A DNA stretch of 64,000 nucleotides from Vespa crabro (lineage: Eukaryota > Arthropoda > Insecta > Hymenoptera > Vespidae), in contig NC_060955.1 in NCBI RefSeq assembly GCF_910589235.1, positions 12,730,837 to 12,794,836 on the forward strand, read 5' to 3'. A program made the position numbers and the translations under genes. Shown one piece after another: positions 1 through 11,651 of the stretch. Each line of letters begins with the position of its first letter. Position 1 is the stretch's first letter. The notes under the pieces are model-generated. The model was not told where the DNA came from and did not search any database. It worked only from the letters and a program-made list of their open reading frames with translations.

Positions 1-148
1 AAATTACTCGTACCACAGCTTCAGAAATGTTTCCAATCTATTCGGACATTGTATTTCTGAAGATCAAACATTTATTTTATCTTGGAATCGACGTTATAAC
101 CTTGTTTCATATGTTATATACGATTATTAGCTCATAAAGAAGTATCAT
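1..148 (+). repeat. Partial monomer at left window edge (F-type second half)
   Basis: This is the last 148 bp of an F-type monomer cut by the window edge. It begins just before the conserved core and carries the F-type marks: TCAGAAATG in the core, then CATATGTTATATACG, then AGAAGTATCAT before the next box. The array therefore continues to the left. Confidence 0.93.
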
Positions 149-161
149 CGAAATACGAAAT
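149..161 (+). repeat. CGAAAT direct-repeat box at monomer start
   Basis: Two CGAAAT hexamers are separated by one A. The box opens essentially every monomer in the window, in both X and Y halves, and I used it as the phasing anchor. One damaged copy is at 14697, where the first hexamer reads CAAAAT. A short repeated site that both classes keep could be a protein-binding site, but this is only a suggestion. Confidence 0.8.
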
Positions 162-346
162 TTGAAATCTCAATCAATATCAATGCTTTTATATTCTGTC
201 GACGCAGAATACACAATGGAACAAGAACATAAGTTTGTCACTATGTGTAAATACGAGTTTCAACATGAATATTGTAGAAAAATGAGATCGACACATGCGA
301 ATTTCGTTAATTGCAGAGATTTAATCGTGAAAGCATTGAACTAACA

Positions 347-433
347 CGTACCACAGCTTGAGAATTGTTTCCAATCGATTCGGACAATGTATTTCTGAAG
401 ATCAAACATCTATTTTATCTTGGAATCGACGTT
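347..433 (+). repeat. Conserved 87-bp core of the monomer (reference copy)
   Basis: The segment runs from CGTACCACAGCTT to GGAATCGACGTT. It is nearly the same in all six monomer types: only about a dozen positions vary among A-F. By contrast, the roughly 53 bp that follow differ strongly between class X (CATATTTTATATACG, AAAGAAGTATCAT) and class Y (CTTATCGTATATACG, ATGGCGTACCAT). Most hybrid-monomer junctions fall in or just before this core. Conservation could reflect function or simply repeated exchange in this part. Confidence 0.8.
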
Positions 434-450
434 TTAACCTTGTTTCTTAT

Positions 451-460
451 CGTATATACG
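451..460. repeat. Perfect 10-bp palindrome CGTATATACG followed by T6
   Basis: The sequence is its own reverse complement and lies in the class Y tail, followed by TTTTTT. Class X has lost the symmetry (TTATATACG or TTATATATG). It recurs in nearly every Y unit. Confidence 0.75.
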
Positions 461-486
461 TTTTTTCGTTCATAATGGCGTACCAT

Positions 487-825
487 CGAAATACGAAATA
501 TTGAAATCTCATTCAAATTCAATTAGTTTATATACTGTCGACGCAGAATAAAGATTAGAACAAGAATATATCTTCCTGACTGTGTGTAAATAGAAGTTTT
601 AACATGAAAATTTTCGAAAAATGAGATCGACAAATGCGAATTTTGTTAAATGCTGAGATAAATTCGTGAACACATTGAAATTACTCGTACCACAGCTTCA
701 GAAATGTTTCCAATCTATTCGGACATTGTATTTCTGAAGATCGAACATTTATTTTATCTTGGAATCGACGTTATAACCTTGTTTCATATTTTATATACGA
801 TTATTAGCTCATAAAGAAGTATCAT
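487..825 (+). repeat. Monomer type B (reference copy)
   Basis: This 339-bp monomer starts as class Y (TCATTCAAATTCAATTAG, GATTAGAACAAG, AAAATTTTCG, GATAAATTCG) and ends as class X. Its core carries TTCAGAAATG and AGATCGAAC. The extra base relative to 338-bp monomers lies just after the CGAAATACGAAAT box. This first copy reads AAATATTG where other copies read AAATAATG. A later sub-variant (19095, 22478, 24508, 26538, 28568, 40748, 44131) carries TTTCTTAAGAACAAAC and GAATCGAAGTT. Confidence 0.93.
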
Positions 826-1163
826 CGAAATACGAAATTTGAAATCTCAATCAATATCAATGCTTTTATATTCTATCGACGCAGAATATACAAAGGAACA
901 AGAACATAAGTTTGTCACTATGTGTAAATACGAGTTTCAACATGAATATTGTAGAAAAATGAGATCGACACATGCGAATTTCGTTAATTGCAGAGCTTCA
1001 ATCATGAAAACATTGAACTTACTCGTACCACAGCTTGAGAAATGTTTCCAACCGATTCGGACATTGTATTTCTGAAGATCATACATCCATTTTATCTTGG
1101 AATCGACGTTATAACCTTGTTTCATATGTTATATATGATTATTAGCTCATAAAGAAGTATCAT
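826..1163 (+). repeat. Monomer type C (reference copy)
   Basis: This 338-bp monomer is class X throughout. Marks are ATACAAAGGAAC, GAGCTTCAATCATGAAAAC, CCAACCGATTCGG, GATCATACATCC and TTATATATGATTATTAG. An A/C hybrid form (called C' here) with CGCAGTATACAC appears at 6916, 8946, 10637, 17404, 20787, 38719 and 42440. In the trimer regions the type carries CAATCGTGAAAAC and usually ACCACATCTTGAG and TGGAAACGACG. Confidence 0.92.
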
Positions 1164-1501
1164 CGAAATACGAAATTTCAAATCTCAATCAATATCAATG
1201 CTTTTATATTCTATCGACGCAGAATATACAATGGAACAAGAACATAAGTTTGTCACTATGTGTAAATACGAGTTTTAACATGAATATTGTCGAAAATTGA
1301 GATCGACACATGCGAATTTCTTTAATTGCAGAGATGTAATCGTGAAATCATTGAACTTATTCGTACCACAGCTTGAGAAATGTTTCCAATCTATTCGGAC
1401 ATTGTATTTCTGAAGATCAAACATCCATTTTATCTTGGAATCGACGTTATAACCTTGTTTCATATTTTATATACGATTATTAGCTCATAAAGAATTATCA
1501 T
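1164..1501 (+). repeat. Monomer type D (reference copy)
   Basis: This 338-bp class X monomer is marked by AAATTTCAAATCTC (C where others have G), GAGTTTTAACATG, TGTCGAAAATTGAG, TTCTTTAATTGC, GATGTAATCGTGAAATC and AGAATTATCAT. It is absent from the 1015-bp trimers except as hybrids near 55.6, 58.3 and 60.3 kb. Confidence 0.92.
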
Positions 1502-1839
1502 CGAAATACGAAATTTGAAATCTCAATCAATATCAATGCTATTATATTCTATCGACGCAGAATATACAATGGAACAAGATCATAAGTTTGTCACTATGTG
1601 TAAATACGAGATTCAACATGAATATTGTTGAAAAATGAGATCGACACATGCGAATTTCGTTAATTGCTGAGATTTAATCGTGAAAGCATTGAACTTATTC
1701 GTACCACAGCTTGAGAATTGTTTCCAATCGATTCGGACATTGTATTTCTGAAGATCAAACATCTATTTGATATTGGAATCGACGTTTTGACCTTGTTTCT
1801 TATCGTATATACGTTTTTTCGTTCATAATGGCGTACCAT
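1502..1839 (+). repeat. Monomer type E (reference copy)
   Basis: This 338-bp monomer starts as X (GCTATTATATTC, CAAGATCATAAG, GAGATTCAAC, TTGCTGAG) and switches to Y in its second half (CTATTTGATATTGG, GTTTTGACC, CGTATATACG, GGCGTACCAT). In trimer regions it reads GAGTTTCAAC and GCATTTAACTAAC. Confidence 0.92.
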
Positions 1840-2178
1840 CGAAATACGAAATAATGAAATCTCATTCAAATTCAATTAGTTTATATTCTGTCGACGCAGA
1901 ATAAAGATTACAACAAGAATATATCTTCCTGACTGTGTGTAAATAGAAGTTTTAACATGAAAATTGTCGAAAAATGAGATCGACAAATGCGAATTTTGTT
2001 AAATGCTGAGATAAAATCGTGAACACATTGAAATTACTCGTACCACAGCTTCAGAAATGTTTCCAATCTATTCGGACATTGTATTTCTGAAGATCAAACA
2101 TTTATTTTATCTTGGAATCGACGTTATAACCTTGTTTCATATGTTATATACGATTATTAGCTCATAAAGAAGTATCAT
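1840..2178 (+). repeat. Monomer type F (reference copy)
   Basis: This 339-bp monomer starts as Y like type B but with TATTCTGTCGACG, GATTACAACAAG, AAAATTGTCG and GATAAAATCG. It ends as X with AAACATTTATTTT. In trimer regions it carries ACATCAAG and CACAGTTTCAG with CAATCAATTCGG. Confidence 0.92.
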
Positions 2179-4208
2179 CGAAATACGAAATTTGAAATCT
2201 CAATCAATATCAATGCTTTTATATTCTGTCGACGCAGAATACACAATGGAACAAGAACATAAGTTTGTCACTATGTGTAAATACGAGTTTCAACATGAAT
2301 ATTGTAGAAAAATGAGATCGACACATGCGAATTTCGTTAATTGCAGAGATTTAATCGTGAAAGCATTGAACTAACACGTACCACAGCTTGAGAATTGTTT
2401 CCAATCGATTCGGACAATGTATTTCTGAAGATCAAACATCTATTTTATCTTGGAATCGACGTTTTAACCTTGTTTCTTATCGTATATACGTTTTTTCGTT
2501 CATAATGGCGTACAATCGAAATACGAAATAATGAAATCTCATTCAAATTCAATTAGTTTATATACTGTCGACGCAGAATAAAGATTAGAACAAGAATATA
2601 TCTTCCTGACTGTGTGTAAATAGAAGTTTTAACATGAAAATTTTCGAAAAATGAGATCGACAAATGCGAATTTTGTTAAATGCTGAGATAAATTCGTGAA
2701 CACATTGAAATTACTCGTACCACAGCTTCAGAAATGTTTCCAATCTATTCGGACATTGTATTTCTGAAGATCGAACATTTATTTTATCTTGGAATCGACG
2801 TTATAACCTTGTTTCATATTTTATATACGATTATTAGCTCATAAAGAAGTATCATCGAAATACGAAATTTGAAATCTCAATCAATATCAATGCTTTTATA
2901 TTCTATCGACGCAGAATATACAAAGGAACAAGAACATAAGTTTGTCACTATGTGTAAATACGAGTTTCAACATGAATATTGTAGAAAAATGAGATCGACA
3001 CATGCGAATTTCGTTAATTGCAGAGCTTCAATCATGAAAACATTGAACTTACTCGTACCACAGCTTGAGAAATGTTTCCAACCGATTCGGACATTGTATT
3101 TCTGAAGATCATACATCCATTTTATCTTGGAATCGACGTTATAACCTTGTTTCATATGTTATATATGATTATTAGCTCATAAAGAAGTTTCATCGAAATA
3201 CGAAATTTCAAATCTCAATCAATATCAATGCTTTTATATTCTATCGACGCAGAATATACAATGGAACAAGAACATAAGTTTGTCACTATGTGTAAATACG
3301 AGTTTTAACATGAATATTGTCGAAAATTGAGATCGACACATGCGAATTTCTTTAATTGCAGAGATGTAATCGTGAAATCATTGAACTTATTCGTACCACA
3401 GCTTGAGAAATGTTTCCAATCTATTCGGACATTGTATTTCTGAAGATCAAACATCCATTTTATCTTGGAATCGACGTTATAACCTTGTTTCATATTTTAT
3501 ATACGATTATTAGCTCATAAAGAATTATCATCGAAATACGAAATTTGAAATCTCAATCAATATCAATGCTATTATATTCTATCGACGCAGAATATACAAT
3601 GGAACAAGATCATAAGTTTGTCACTATGTGTAAATACGAGATTCAACATGAATATTGTAGAAAAATGAGATCGACACATGCGAATTTCGTTAATTGCTGA
3701 GATTTAATCGTGAAAGCATTGAACTTATTCGTACCACAGCTTGAGAATTGTTTCCAATCGATTCGGACATTGTATTTCTGAAGATCAAACATCTATTTGA
3801 TATTGGAATCGACGTTTTGACCTTGTTTCTTATCGTATATACGTTTTTTCGTTCATAATGGCGTACCATCGAAATACGAAATAATGAAATCTCATTCAAA
3901 TTCAATTAGTTTATATTCTGTCGACGCAGAATAAAGATTACAACAAGAATATATCTTCCTGACTGTGTGTAAATAGAAGTTTTAACATGAAAATTGTCGA
4001 AAAATGAGATCGACAAATGCGAATTTTGTTAAATGCTGAGATAAAATCGTGAACACATTGAAATTACTCGTACCACAGCTTCAGAAATGTTTCCAATCTA
4101 TTCGGACATTGTATTTCTGAAGATCAAACATTTATTTTATCTTGGAATCGACGTTATAACCTTGTTTCATATGTTATATACGATTATTAGCTCATAAAGA
4201 AGTATCAT
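2179..4208 (+). repeat. HOR hexamer A-B-C-D-E-F, copy 2 (2030 bp)
   Basis: Monomers start at 2179, 2517, 2856, 3194, 3532 and 3870. By eye it differs from copy 1 at only a handful of bases, for example TACAATCG instead of TACCATCG at the A/B junction, and AAGTTTCATCG at the C/D junction, which copy 3 shares. Confidence 0.95.
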
Positions 4209-6238
4209 CGAAATACGAAATTTGAAATCTCAATCAATATCAATGCTTTTATATTCTGTCGACGCAGAATACACAATGGAACAAGAACATAAGTTTGTCA
4301 CTATGTGTAAATACGAGTTTCAACATGAATATTGTAGAAAAATGAGATCGACACATGCGAATTTCGTTAATTGCAGAGATTTAATCGTGAAAGCATTGAA
4401 CTAACACGTACCACAGCTTGAGAATTGTTTCCAATCGATTCGGACAATGTATTTCTGAAGATCAAACATCTATTTTATCTTGGAATCGACGTTTTAACCT
4501 TGTTTCTTATCGTATATACGTTTTTTCGTTCATAATGGCGTACCATCGAAATACGAAATAATGAAATCTCATTCAAATTCAATTAGTTTATATACTGTCG
4601 ACGCAGAATAAAGATTAGAACAAGAATATATCTTCCTGACTGTGTGTAAATAGAAGTTTTAACATGAAAATTTTCGAAAAATGAGATCGACAAATGCGAA
4701 TTTTGTTAAATGCTGAGATAAATTCGTGAACACATTGAAATTACTCGTACCACAGCTTCAGAAATGTTTCCAATCTATTCGGACATTGTATTTCTGAAGA
4801 TCGAACATTTATTTTATCTTGGAATCGACGTTATAACCTTGTTTCATATTTTATATACGATTATTAGCTCATAAAGAAGTATCATCGAAATACGAAATTT
4901 GAAATCTCAATCAATATCAATGCTTTTATATTCTATCGACGCAGAATATACAAAGGAACAAGAACATAAGTTTGTCACTATGTGTAAATACGAGTTTCAA
5001 CATGAATATTGTAGAAAAATGAGATCGACACATGCGAATTTCGTTAATTGCAGAGCTTCAATCATGAAAACATTGAACTTACTCGTACCACAGCTTGAGA
5101 AATGTTTCCAACCGATTCGGACATTGTATTTCTGAAGATCATACATCCATTTTATCTTGGAATCGACGTTATAACCTTGTTTCATATGTTATATATGATT
5201 ATTAGCTCATAAAGAAGTTTCATCGAAATACGAAATTTCAAATCTCAATCAATATCAATGCTTTTATATTCTATCGACGCAGAATATACAATGGAACAAG
5301 AACATAAGTTTGTCACTATGTGTAAATACGAGTTTTAACATGAATATTGTCGAAAATTGAGATCGACACATGCGAATTTCTTTAATTGCAGAGATGTAAT
5401 CGTGAAATCATTGAACTTATTCGTACCACAGCTTGAGAAATGTTTCCAATCTATTCGGACATTGTATTTCTGAAGATCAAACATCCATTTTATCTTGGAA
5501 TCGACGTTATAACCTTGTTTCATATTTTATATACGATTATTAGCTCATAAAGAATTATCATCGAAATACGAAATTTGAAATCTCAATCAATATCAATGCT
5601 ATTATATTCTATCGACGCAGAATATACAATGGAACAAGATCATAAGTTTGTCACTATGTGTAAATACGAGATTCAACATGAATATTGTAGAAAAATGAGA
5701 TCGACACATGCGAATTTCGTTAATTGCTGAGATTTAATCGTGAAAGCATTGAACTTATTCGTACCACAGCTTGAGAATTGTTTCCAATCGATTCGGACAT
5801 TGTATTTCTGAAGATCAAACATCTATTTGATATTGGAATCGACGTTTTGACCTTGTTTCTTATCGTATATACGTTTTTTCGTTCATAATGGCGTACCATC
5901 GAAATACGAAATAATGAAATCTCATTCAAATTCAATTAGTTTATATTCTGTCGACGCAGAATAAAGATTACAACAAGAATATATCTTCCTGACTGTGTGT
6001 AAATAGAAGTTTTAACATGAAAATTGTCGAAAAATGAGATCGACAAATGCGAATTTTGTTAAATGCTGAGATAAAATCGTGAACACATTGAAATTACTCG
6101 TACCACAGCTTCAGAAATGTTTCCAATCTATTCGGACATTGTATTTCTGAAGATCAAACATTTATTTTATCTTGGAATCGACGTTATAACCTTGTTTCAT
6201 ATGTTATATACGATTATTAGCTCATAAAGAAGTATCAT
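4209..6238 (+). repeat. HOR hexamer A-B-C-D-E-F, copy 3 (2030 bp)
   Basis: Monomers start at 4209, 4547, 4886, 5224, 5562 and 5900. It shares the AAGTTTCATCG variant before D with copy 2, which suggests these two copies separated recently. Confidence 0.95.
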
Positions 6239-8268
6239 CGAAATACGAAATTTGAAATCTCAATCAATATCAATGCTTTTATATTCTGTCGACGCAGAAT
6301 ACACAATGGAACAAGAACATAAGTTTGTCACTATGTGTAAATACGAGTTTCAACATGAATATTGTAGAAAAATGAGATCGACACATGCGAATTTCGTTAA
6401 TTGCAGAGATTTAATCGTGAAAGCATTGAACTAACACGTACCACAGCTTGAGAATTGTTTCCAATCGATTCGGACAATGTATTTCTGCAGATCAAACATC
6501 TATTTTATCTTGGAATCGACGTTTTAACCTTGTTTCTTATCGTATATACGTTTTTTCGTTCATAATGGCGTACCATCGAAATACGAAATAATGAAATCTC
6601 ATTCAAATTCAATTAGTTTATATACTGTCGACGCAGAATAAAGATTAGAACAAGAATATATCTTCCTGACTGTGTGTAAATAGAAGTTTTAACATGAAAA
6701 TTTTCGAAAAATGAGATCGACAAATGCGAATTTTGTTAAATGCTGAGATAAATTCGTGAACACATTGAAATTACTCGTACCACAGCTTCAGAAATGTTTC
6801 CAATCTATTCGGACATTGTATTTCTGAAGATCGAACATTTATTTTATCTTGGAATCGACGTTATAACCTTGTTTCATATTTTATATACGATTATTAGCTC
6901 ATAAAGAAGTATCATCGAAATACGAAATTTGAAATCTCAATCAATATCAATGCTTTTATATTCTGTCGACGCAGTATACACAATGGAACAAGAACATAAG
7001 TTTGTCACTATGTGTAAATACGAGTTTCAACATGAATATTGTAGAAAAATGAGATCGACACATGCGAATTTCGTTAATTGCAGAGCTTCAATCATGAAAA
7101 CATTGAACTTGCTCGTACCACAGCTTGAGAAATGTTTCCAACCGATTCGGACATTGTATTTCTGAAGATCATACATCCATTTTATCTTGGAATCGACGTT
7201 ATAACCTTGTTTCATATGTTATATATGATTATTAGCTCATAAAGAAGTATCATCGAAATACGAAATTTCAAATCTCAATCAATATCAATGCTTTTATATT
7301 CTATCGACGCAGAATATACAATGGAACAAGAACATAAGTTTGTCACTATGTGTAAATACGAGTTTTAACATGAATATTGTCGAAAATTGAGATCGACACA
7401 TGCGAATTTCTTTAATTGCAGAGATGTAATCGTGAAATCATTGAACTTATTCGTACCACAGCTTGAGAAATGTTTCCAATCTATTCGGACATTGTATTTC
7501 TGAAGATCAAACATCCATTTTATCTTGGAATCGACGTTATAACCTTGTTTCATATTTTATATACGATTATTAGCTCATAAAGAATTATCATCGAAATACG
7601 AAATTTGAAATCTCAATCAATATCAATGCTATTATATTCTATCGACGCAGAATATACAATGGAACAAGATCATAAGTTTGTCACTATGTGTAAATACGAG
7701 ATTCAACATGAATATTGTAGAAAAATGAGATCGACACATGCGAATTTCGTTAATTGCTGAGATTTAATCGTGAAAGCATTGAACTTATTCGTACCACAGC
7801 TTGAGAATTGTTTCCAATCGATTCGGACATTGTATTTCTGAAGATCAAACATCTATTTGATATTGGAATCGACGTTTTGACCTTGTTTCTTATCGTATAT
7901 ACGTTTTTTCGTTCATAATGGCGTACCATCGAAATACGAAATAATGAAATCTCATTCAAATTCAATTAGTTTATATTCTGTCGACGCAGAATAAAGATTA
8001 CAACAAGAATATATCTTCCTGACTGTGTGTAAATAGAAGTTTTAACATGAAAATTGTCGAAAAATGAGATCGACAAATGCGAATTTTGTTAAATGCTGAG
8101 ATAAAATCGTGAACACATTGAAATTACTCGTACCACAGCTTCAGAAATGTTTCCAATCTATTCGGACATTGTATTTCTGAAGATCAAACATTTATTTTAT
8201 CTTGGAATCGACGTTATAACCTTGTTTCATATGTTATATACGATTATTAGCTCATAAAGAAGTATCAT
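6239..8268 (+). repeat. HOR hexamer A-B-C'-D-E-F, copy 4 (2030 bp)
   Basis: The third monomer (6916) is the C' hybrid: A-like GTCGACGCAGTATACACAATGG in front, C-like GAGCTTCAATCATG behind, with GAACTTGCTCG. The A monomer has TTCTGCAGATC. The C' change is shared with copy 5. Confidence 0.94.
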
Positions 8269-10298
8269 CGAAATACGAAATTTGAAATCTCAATCAATAT
8301 CAATGCTTTTATATTCTGTCGACGCAGAATACACAATGGAACAAGAACATAAGTTTGTCACTATGTGTAAATACGAGTTTCAACATGAATATTGTAGAAA
8401 AATGAGATCGACACATGCGAATTTCGTTAATTGCAGAGATTTAATCGTGAAAGCATTGAACTAACACGTACCACAGCTTGAGAATTGTTTCCAATCGATT
8501 CGGACAATGTATTTCTGAAGATCAAACATCTATTTTATCTTGGAATCGACGTTTTAACCTTGTTTCTTATCGTATATACGTTTTTTCGTTCATAATGGCG
8601 TACCATCGAAATACGAAATAATGAAATCTCATTCAAATTCAATTAGTTTATATACTGTCGACGCAGAATAAAGATTAGAACAAGAATATATCTTCCTGAC
8701 TGTGTGTAAATAGAAGTTTTAACATGAAAATTTTCGAAAAATGAGATCGACAAATGCGAATTTTGTTAAATGCTGAGATAAATTCGTGAACACATTGAAA
8801 TTACTCGTACCACAGCTTCAGAAATGTTTCCAATCTATTCGGACATTGTATTTCTGAAGATCGAACATTTATTTTATCTTGGAATCGACGTTATAACCTT
8901 GTTTCATATTTTATATACGATTATTAGCTCATAAAGAAGTATCATCGAAATACGAAATTTGAAATCTCAATAAATATCAATGCTTTTATATTCTGTCGAC
9001 GCAGTATACACAATGGAACAAGAACATAAGTTTGTCACTATGTGTAAATACGAGTTTCAACATGAATATTGTAGAAAAATGAGATCGACACATGCGAATT
9101 TCGTTAATTGCAGAGCTTCAATCATGAAAACATTGAACTTGCTCGTACCACAGCTTGAGAAATGTTTCCAACCGATTCGGACATTGTATTTCTGAAGATC
9201 ATACATCCATTTTATCTTGGAATCGACGTTATAACCTTGTTTCATATGTTATATATGATTATTAGCTCATAAAGAAGTATCATCGAAATACGAAATTTCA
9301 AATCTCAATCAATATCAATGCTTTTATATTCTATCGACGCAGAATATACAATGGAACAAGAACATAAGTTTGTCACTATGTGTAAATACGAGATTTAACA
9401 TGAATATTGTCGAAAATTGAGATCGACACATGCGAATTTCTTTAATTGCAGAGATGTAATCGTGAAATCATTGAACTTATTCGTACCACAGCTTGAGAAA
9501 TGTTTCCAATCTATTCGGACATTGTATTTCTGAAGATCAAACATCCATTTTATCTTGGAATCGACGTTATAACCTTGTTTCATATTTTATATACGATTAT
9601 TAGCTCATAAAGAATTATCATCGAAATACGAAATTTGAAATCTCAATCAATATCAATGCTATTATATTCTATCGACGCAGAATATACAATGGAACAAGAT
9701 CATAAGTTTGTCACTATGTGTAAATACGAGATTCAACATGAATATTGTAGAAAAATGAGATCGACACATGCGAATTTCGTTAATTGCTGAGATTTAATCG
9801 TGAAAGCATTGAACTTATTCGTACCACAGCTTGAGAATTGTTTCCAATCGATTCGGACATTGTATTTCTGAAGATCAAACATCTATTTGATATTGGAATC
9901 GACGTTTTGACCTTGTTTCTTATCGTATATACGTTTTTTCGTTCATAATGGCGTACCATCGAAATACGAAATAATGAAATCTCATTCAAATTCAATTAGT
10001 TTATATTCTGTCGACGCAGAATAAAGATTACAACAAGAATATATCTTCCTGACTGTGTGTAAATAGAAGTTTTAACATGAAAATTGTCGAAAAATGAGAT
10101 CGACAAATGCGAATTTTGTTAAATGCTGAGATAAAATCGTGAACACATTGAAATTACTCGTACCACAGCTTCAGAAATGTTTCCAATCTATTCGGACATT
10201 GTATTTCTGAAGATCAAACATTTATTTTATCTTGGAATCGACGTTATAACCTTGTTTCATATGTTATATACGATTATTAGCTCATAAAGAAGTATCAT
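8269..10298 (+). repeat. HOR hexamer A-B-C'-D-E-F, copy 5 (2030 bp)
   Basis: It matches copy 4 in having C' at 8946, with a private CAATAAATATC change at 8971-8981. The D monomer reads GAGATTTAACATG instead of GAGTTTTAACATG. Confidence 0.94.
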
Positions 10299-11651
10299 CG
10301 AAATACGAAATTTGAAATCTCAATCAATATCAATGCTTTTATATTCTGTCGACGCAGAATACACAATGGAACAAGAACATAAGTTTGTCACTATGTGTAA
10401 ATACGAGTTTCAACATGAATATTGTAGAAAAATGAGATCGACACATGCGAATTTCGTTAATTGCAGAGCTTCAATCATGAAAACATTGAACTTACTCGTA
10501 CCACAGCTTGAGAAATGTTTCCAACCGATTCGGACATTGTATTTCTGAAGATCAAACATTTATTTTATCTTGGAATCGACGTTATAACCTTGTTTCATAT
10601 GTTATATACGATTATTAGCTCATAAAGAAGTATCATCGAAATACGAAATTTGAAATCTCAATCAATATCAATGCTTTTATATTCTGTCGACGCAGTATAC
10701 ACAATGGAACAAGAACATAAGTTTGTCACTATGTGTAAATACGAGTTTCAACATGAATATTGTAGAAAAATGAGATCGACACATGCGAATTTCGTTAATT
10801 GCAGAGCTTCAATCATGAAAACATTGAACTTGCTCGTACCACAGCTTGAGAAATGTTTCCAACCGATTCGGACATTGTATTTCTGAAGATCATACATCCA
10901 TTTTATCTTGGAATCGACGTTATAACCTTGTTTCATATGTTATATATGATTATTAGCTCATAAAGAAGTATCATCGAAATACGAAATTTCAAATCTCAAT
11001 CAATATCAATGCTTTTATATTCTATCGACGCAGAATATACAATGGAACAAGAACATAAGTTTGTCACTATGTGTAAATACGAGTTTTAACATGAATATTG
11101 TCGAAAATTGAGATCGACACATGCGAATTTCTTTAATTGCAGAGATGTAATCGTGAAATCATTGAACTTATTCGTACCACAGCTTGAGAATTGTTTCCAA
11201 TCGATTCGGACATTGTATTTCTGAAGATCAAACATCTATTTGATATTGGAATCGACGTTTTGACCTTGTTTCTTATCGTATATACGTTTTTTCGTTCATA
11301 ATGGCGTACCATCGAAATACGAAATAATGAAATCTCATTCAAATTCAATTAGTTTATATTCTGTCGACGCAGAATAAAGATTACAACAAGAATATATCTT
11401 CCTGACTGTGTGTAAATAGAAGTTTTAACATGAAAATTGTCGAAAAATGAGATCGACAAATGCGAATTTTGTTAAATGCTGAGATAAAATCGTGAACACA
11501 TTGAAATTACTCGTACCACAGCTTCAGAAATGTTTCCAATCTATTCGGACATTGTATTTCTGAAGATCAAACATTTATTTTATCTTGGAATCGACGTTAT
11601 AACCTTGTTTCATATGTTATATACGATTATTAGCTCATAAAGAAGTATCAT
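10299..11651 (+). repeat. Derived tetramer A/C/F - C' - D/E - F (1353 bp)
   Basis: Four monomers start at 10299, 10637, 10975 and 11313. The first is a mosaic: A-like to about GCAGAG, then C-like through CCAACCGATTCGG, then F-like AAACATTTATTTT and TTATATACG. The third begins as D (GATGTAATCGTGAAATC) and ends as E (GAGAATTG, TTTGATATTGG). Relative to a hexamer it is 677 bp (two monomers) short. Confidence 0.9.

Larger units (their letters stand above)
149..486 (+). repeat. Monomer type A (reference copy)
   Basis: This 338-bp monomer starts as class X (CAATCAATATCAATGC) and ends as class Y (GTTCATAATGGCGTACCAT). Its marks are GTCGACGCAGAATACAC, GAACTAACACG and CGGACAATG. Hand count gives 112 G+C of 338 (33%) and 18 CpG. 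Copies recur at 2179, 4209, 6239, 8269, 11652, 13682, 15036, 18757, 22140, 24170, 26200, 28230, 30260, 40410, 43793 and 45823. A variant with GCTATTATATTCTGTCG sits at 31613, 47853 and 50222. Confidence 0.93.
347..685 (+). repeat. One complete class Y unit (reference copy)
   Basis: If the unit is read from core to core rather than from box to box, the A/B junction contains one whole divergent unit, class Y, and the hexamer reads Y-X-X-X-Y-X. The 1015-bp trimer reads Y-X-X and the 677-bp dimer Y-X. There are 64 Y units in the window, about one third of all monomers. Confidence 0.82.
149..2178 (+). repeat. HOR hexamer A-B-C-D-E-F, copy 1 (2030 bp)
   Basis: Six monomers start at 149, 487, 826, 1164, 1502 and 1840. 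Copies 2 to 5 follow without a gap at exactly 2030-bp spacing. The E monomer here reads TTGTTGAAAAATG at about 1626, where most copies read TTGTAGAAAAATG. Confidence 0.95.

Noticed and set aside
162..344. Repeated 60-78-codon open frames on the + strand (also 839-1075 and about 60 others)
   Set aside because: They start at TTG, recur only because the satellite recurs, and the monomer length (338, not a multiple of 3) puts each copy in a different frame. They overlap equally good frames on the other strand, and E, B and F monomers break them with stops. No domain or signal is visible. Not genes.
347..433. CENP-B box in the core
   Set aside because: The mammalian box needs TTCG....A..CGGG. The monomer has TTCGG and TTCGTT words but no CGGG or CCCG on either strand in the copies I read.
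393..433. Hammerhead ribozyme, as in some 330-390-bp animal satellites
   Set aside because: CTGAAGA fits the CUGANGA half of the catalytic core, but no GAAA follows after a short helix, and no matching arrangement was seen on the other strand.
149..486. Monomer built from two ~169-bp or three ~113-bp subrepeats
   Set aside because: TCGAC occurs three times per monomer, but at uneven spacing (89, 138, 111), and the surrounding bases do not align beyond a few AT-rich words.
1660..1875. Repeated 61-71-codon open frames on the - strand over E/F junctions, and 62-codon frames over C and D
   Set aside because: Same reason: they are shadows of the tandem repeat, their lengths change with single-base variants between copies, and no start or regulatory context is kept apart from the repeat itself.
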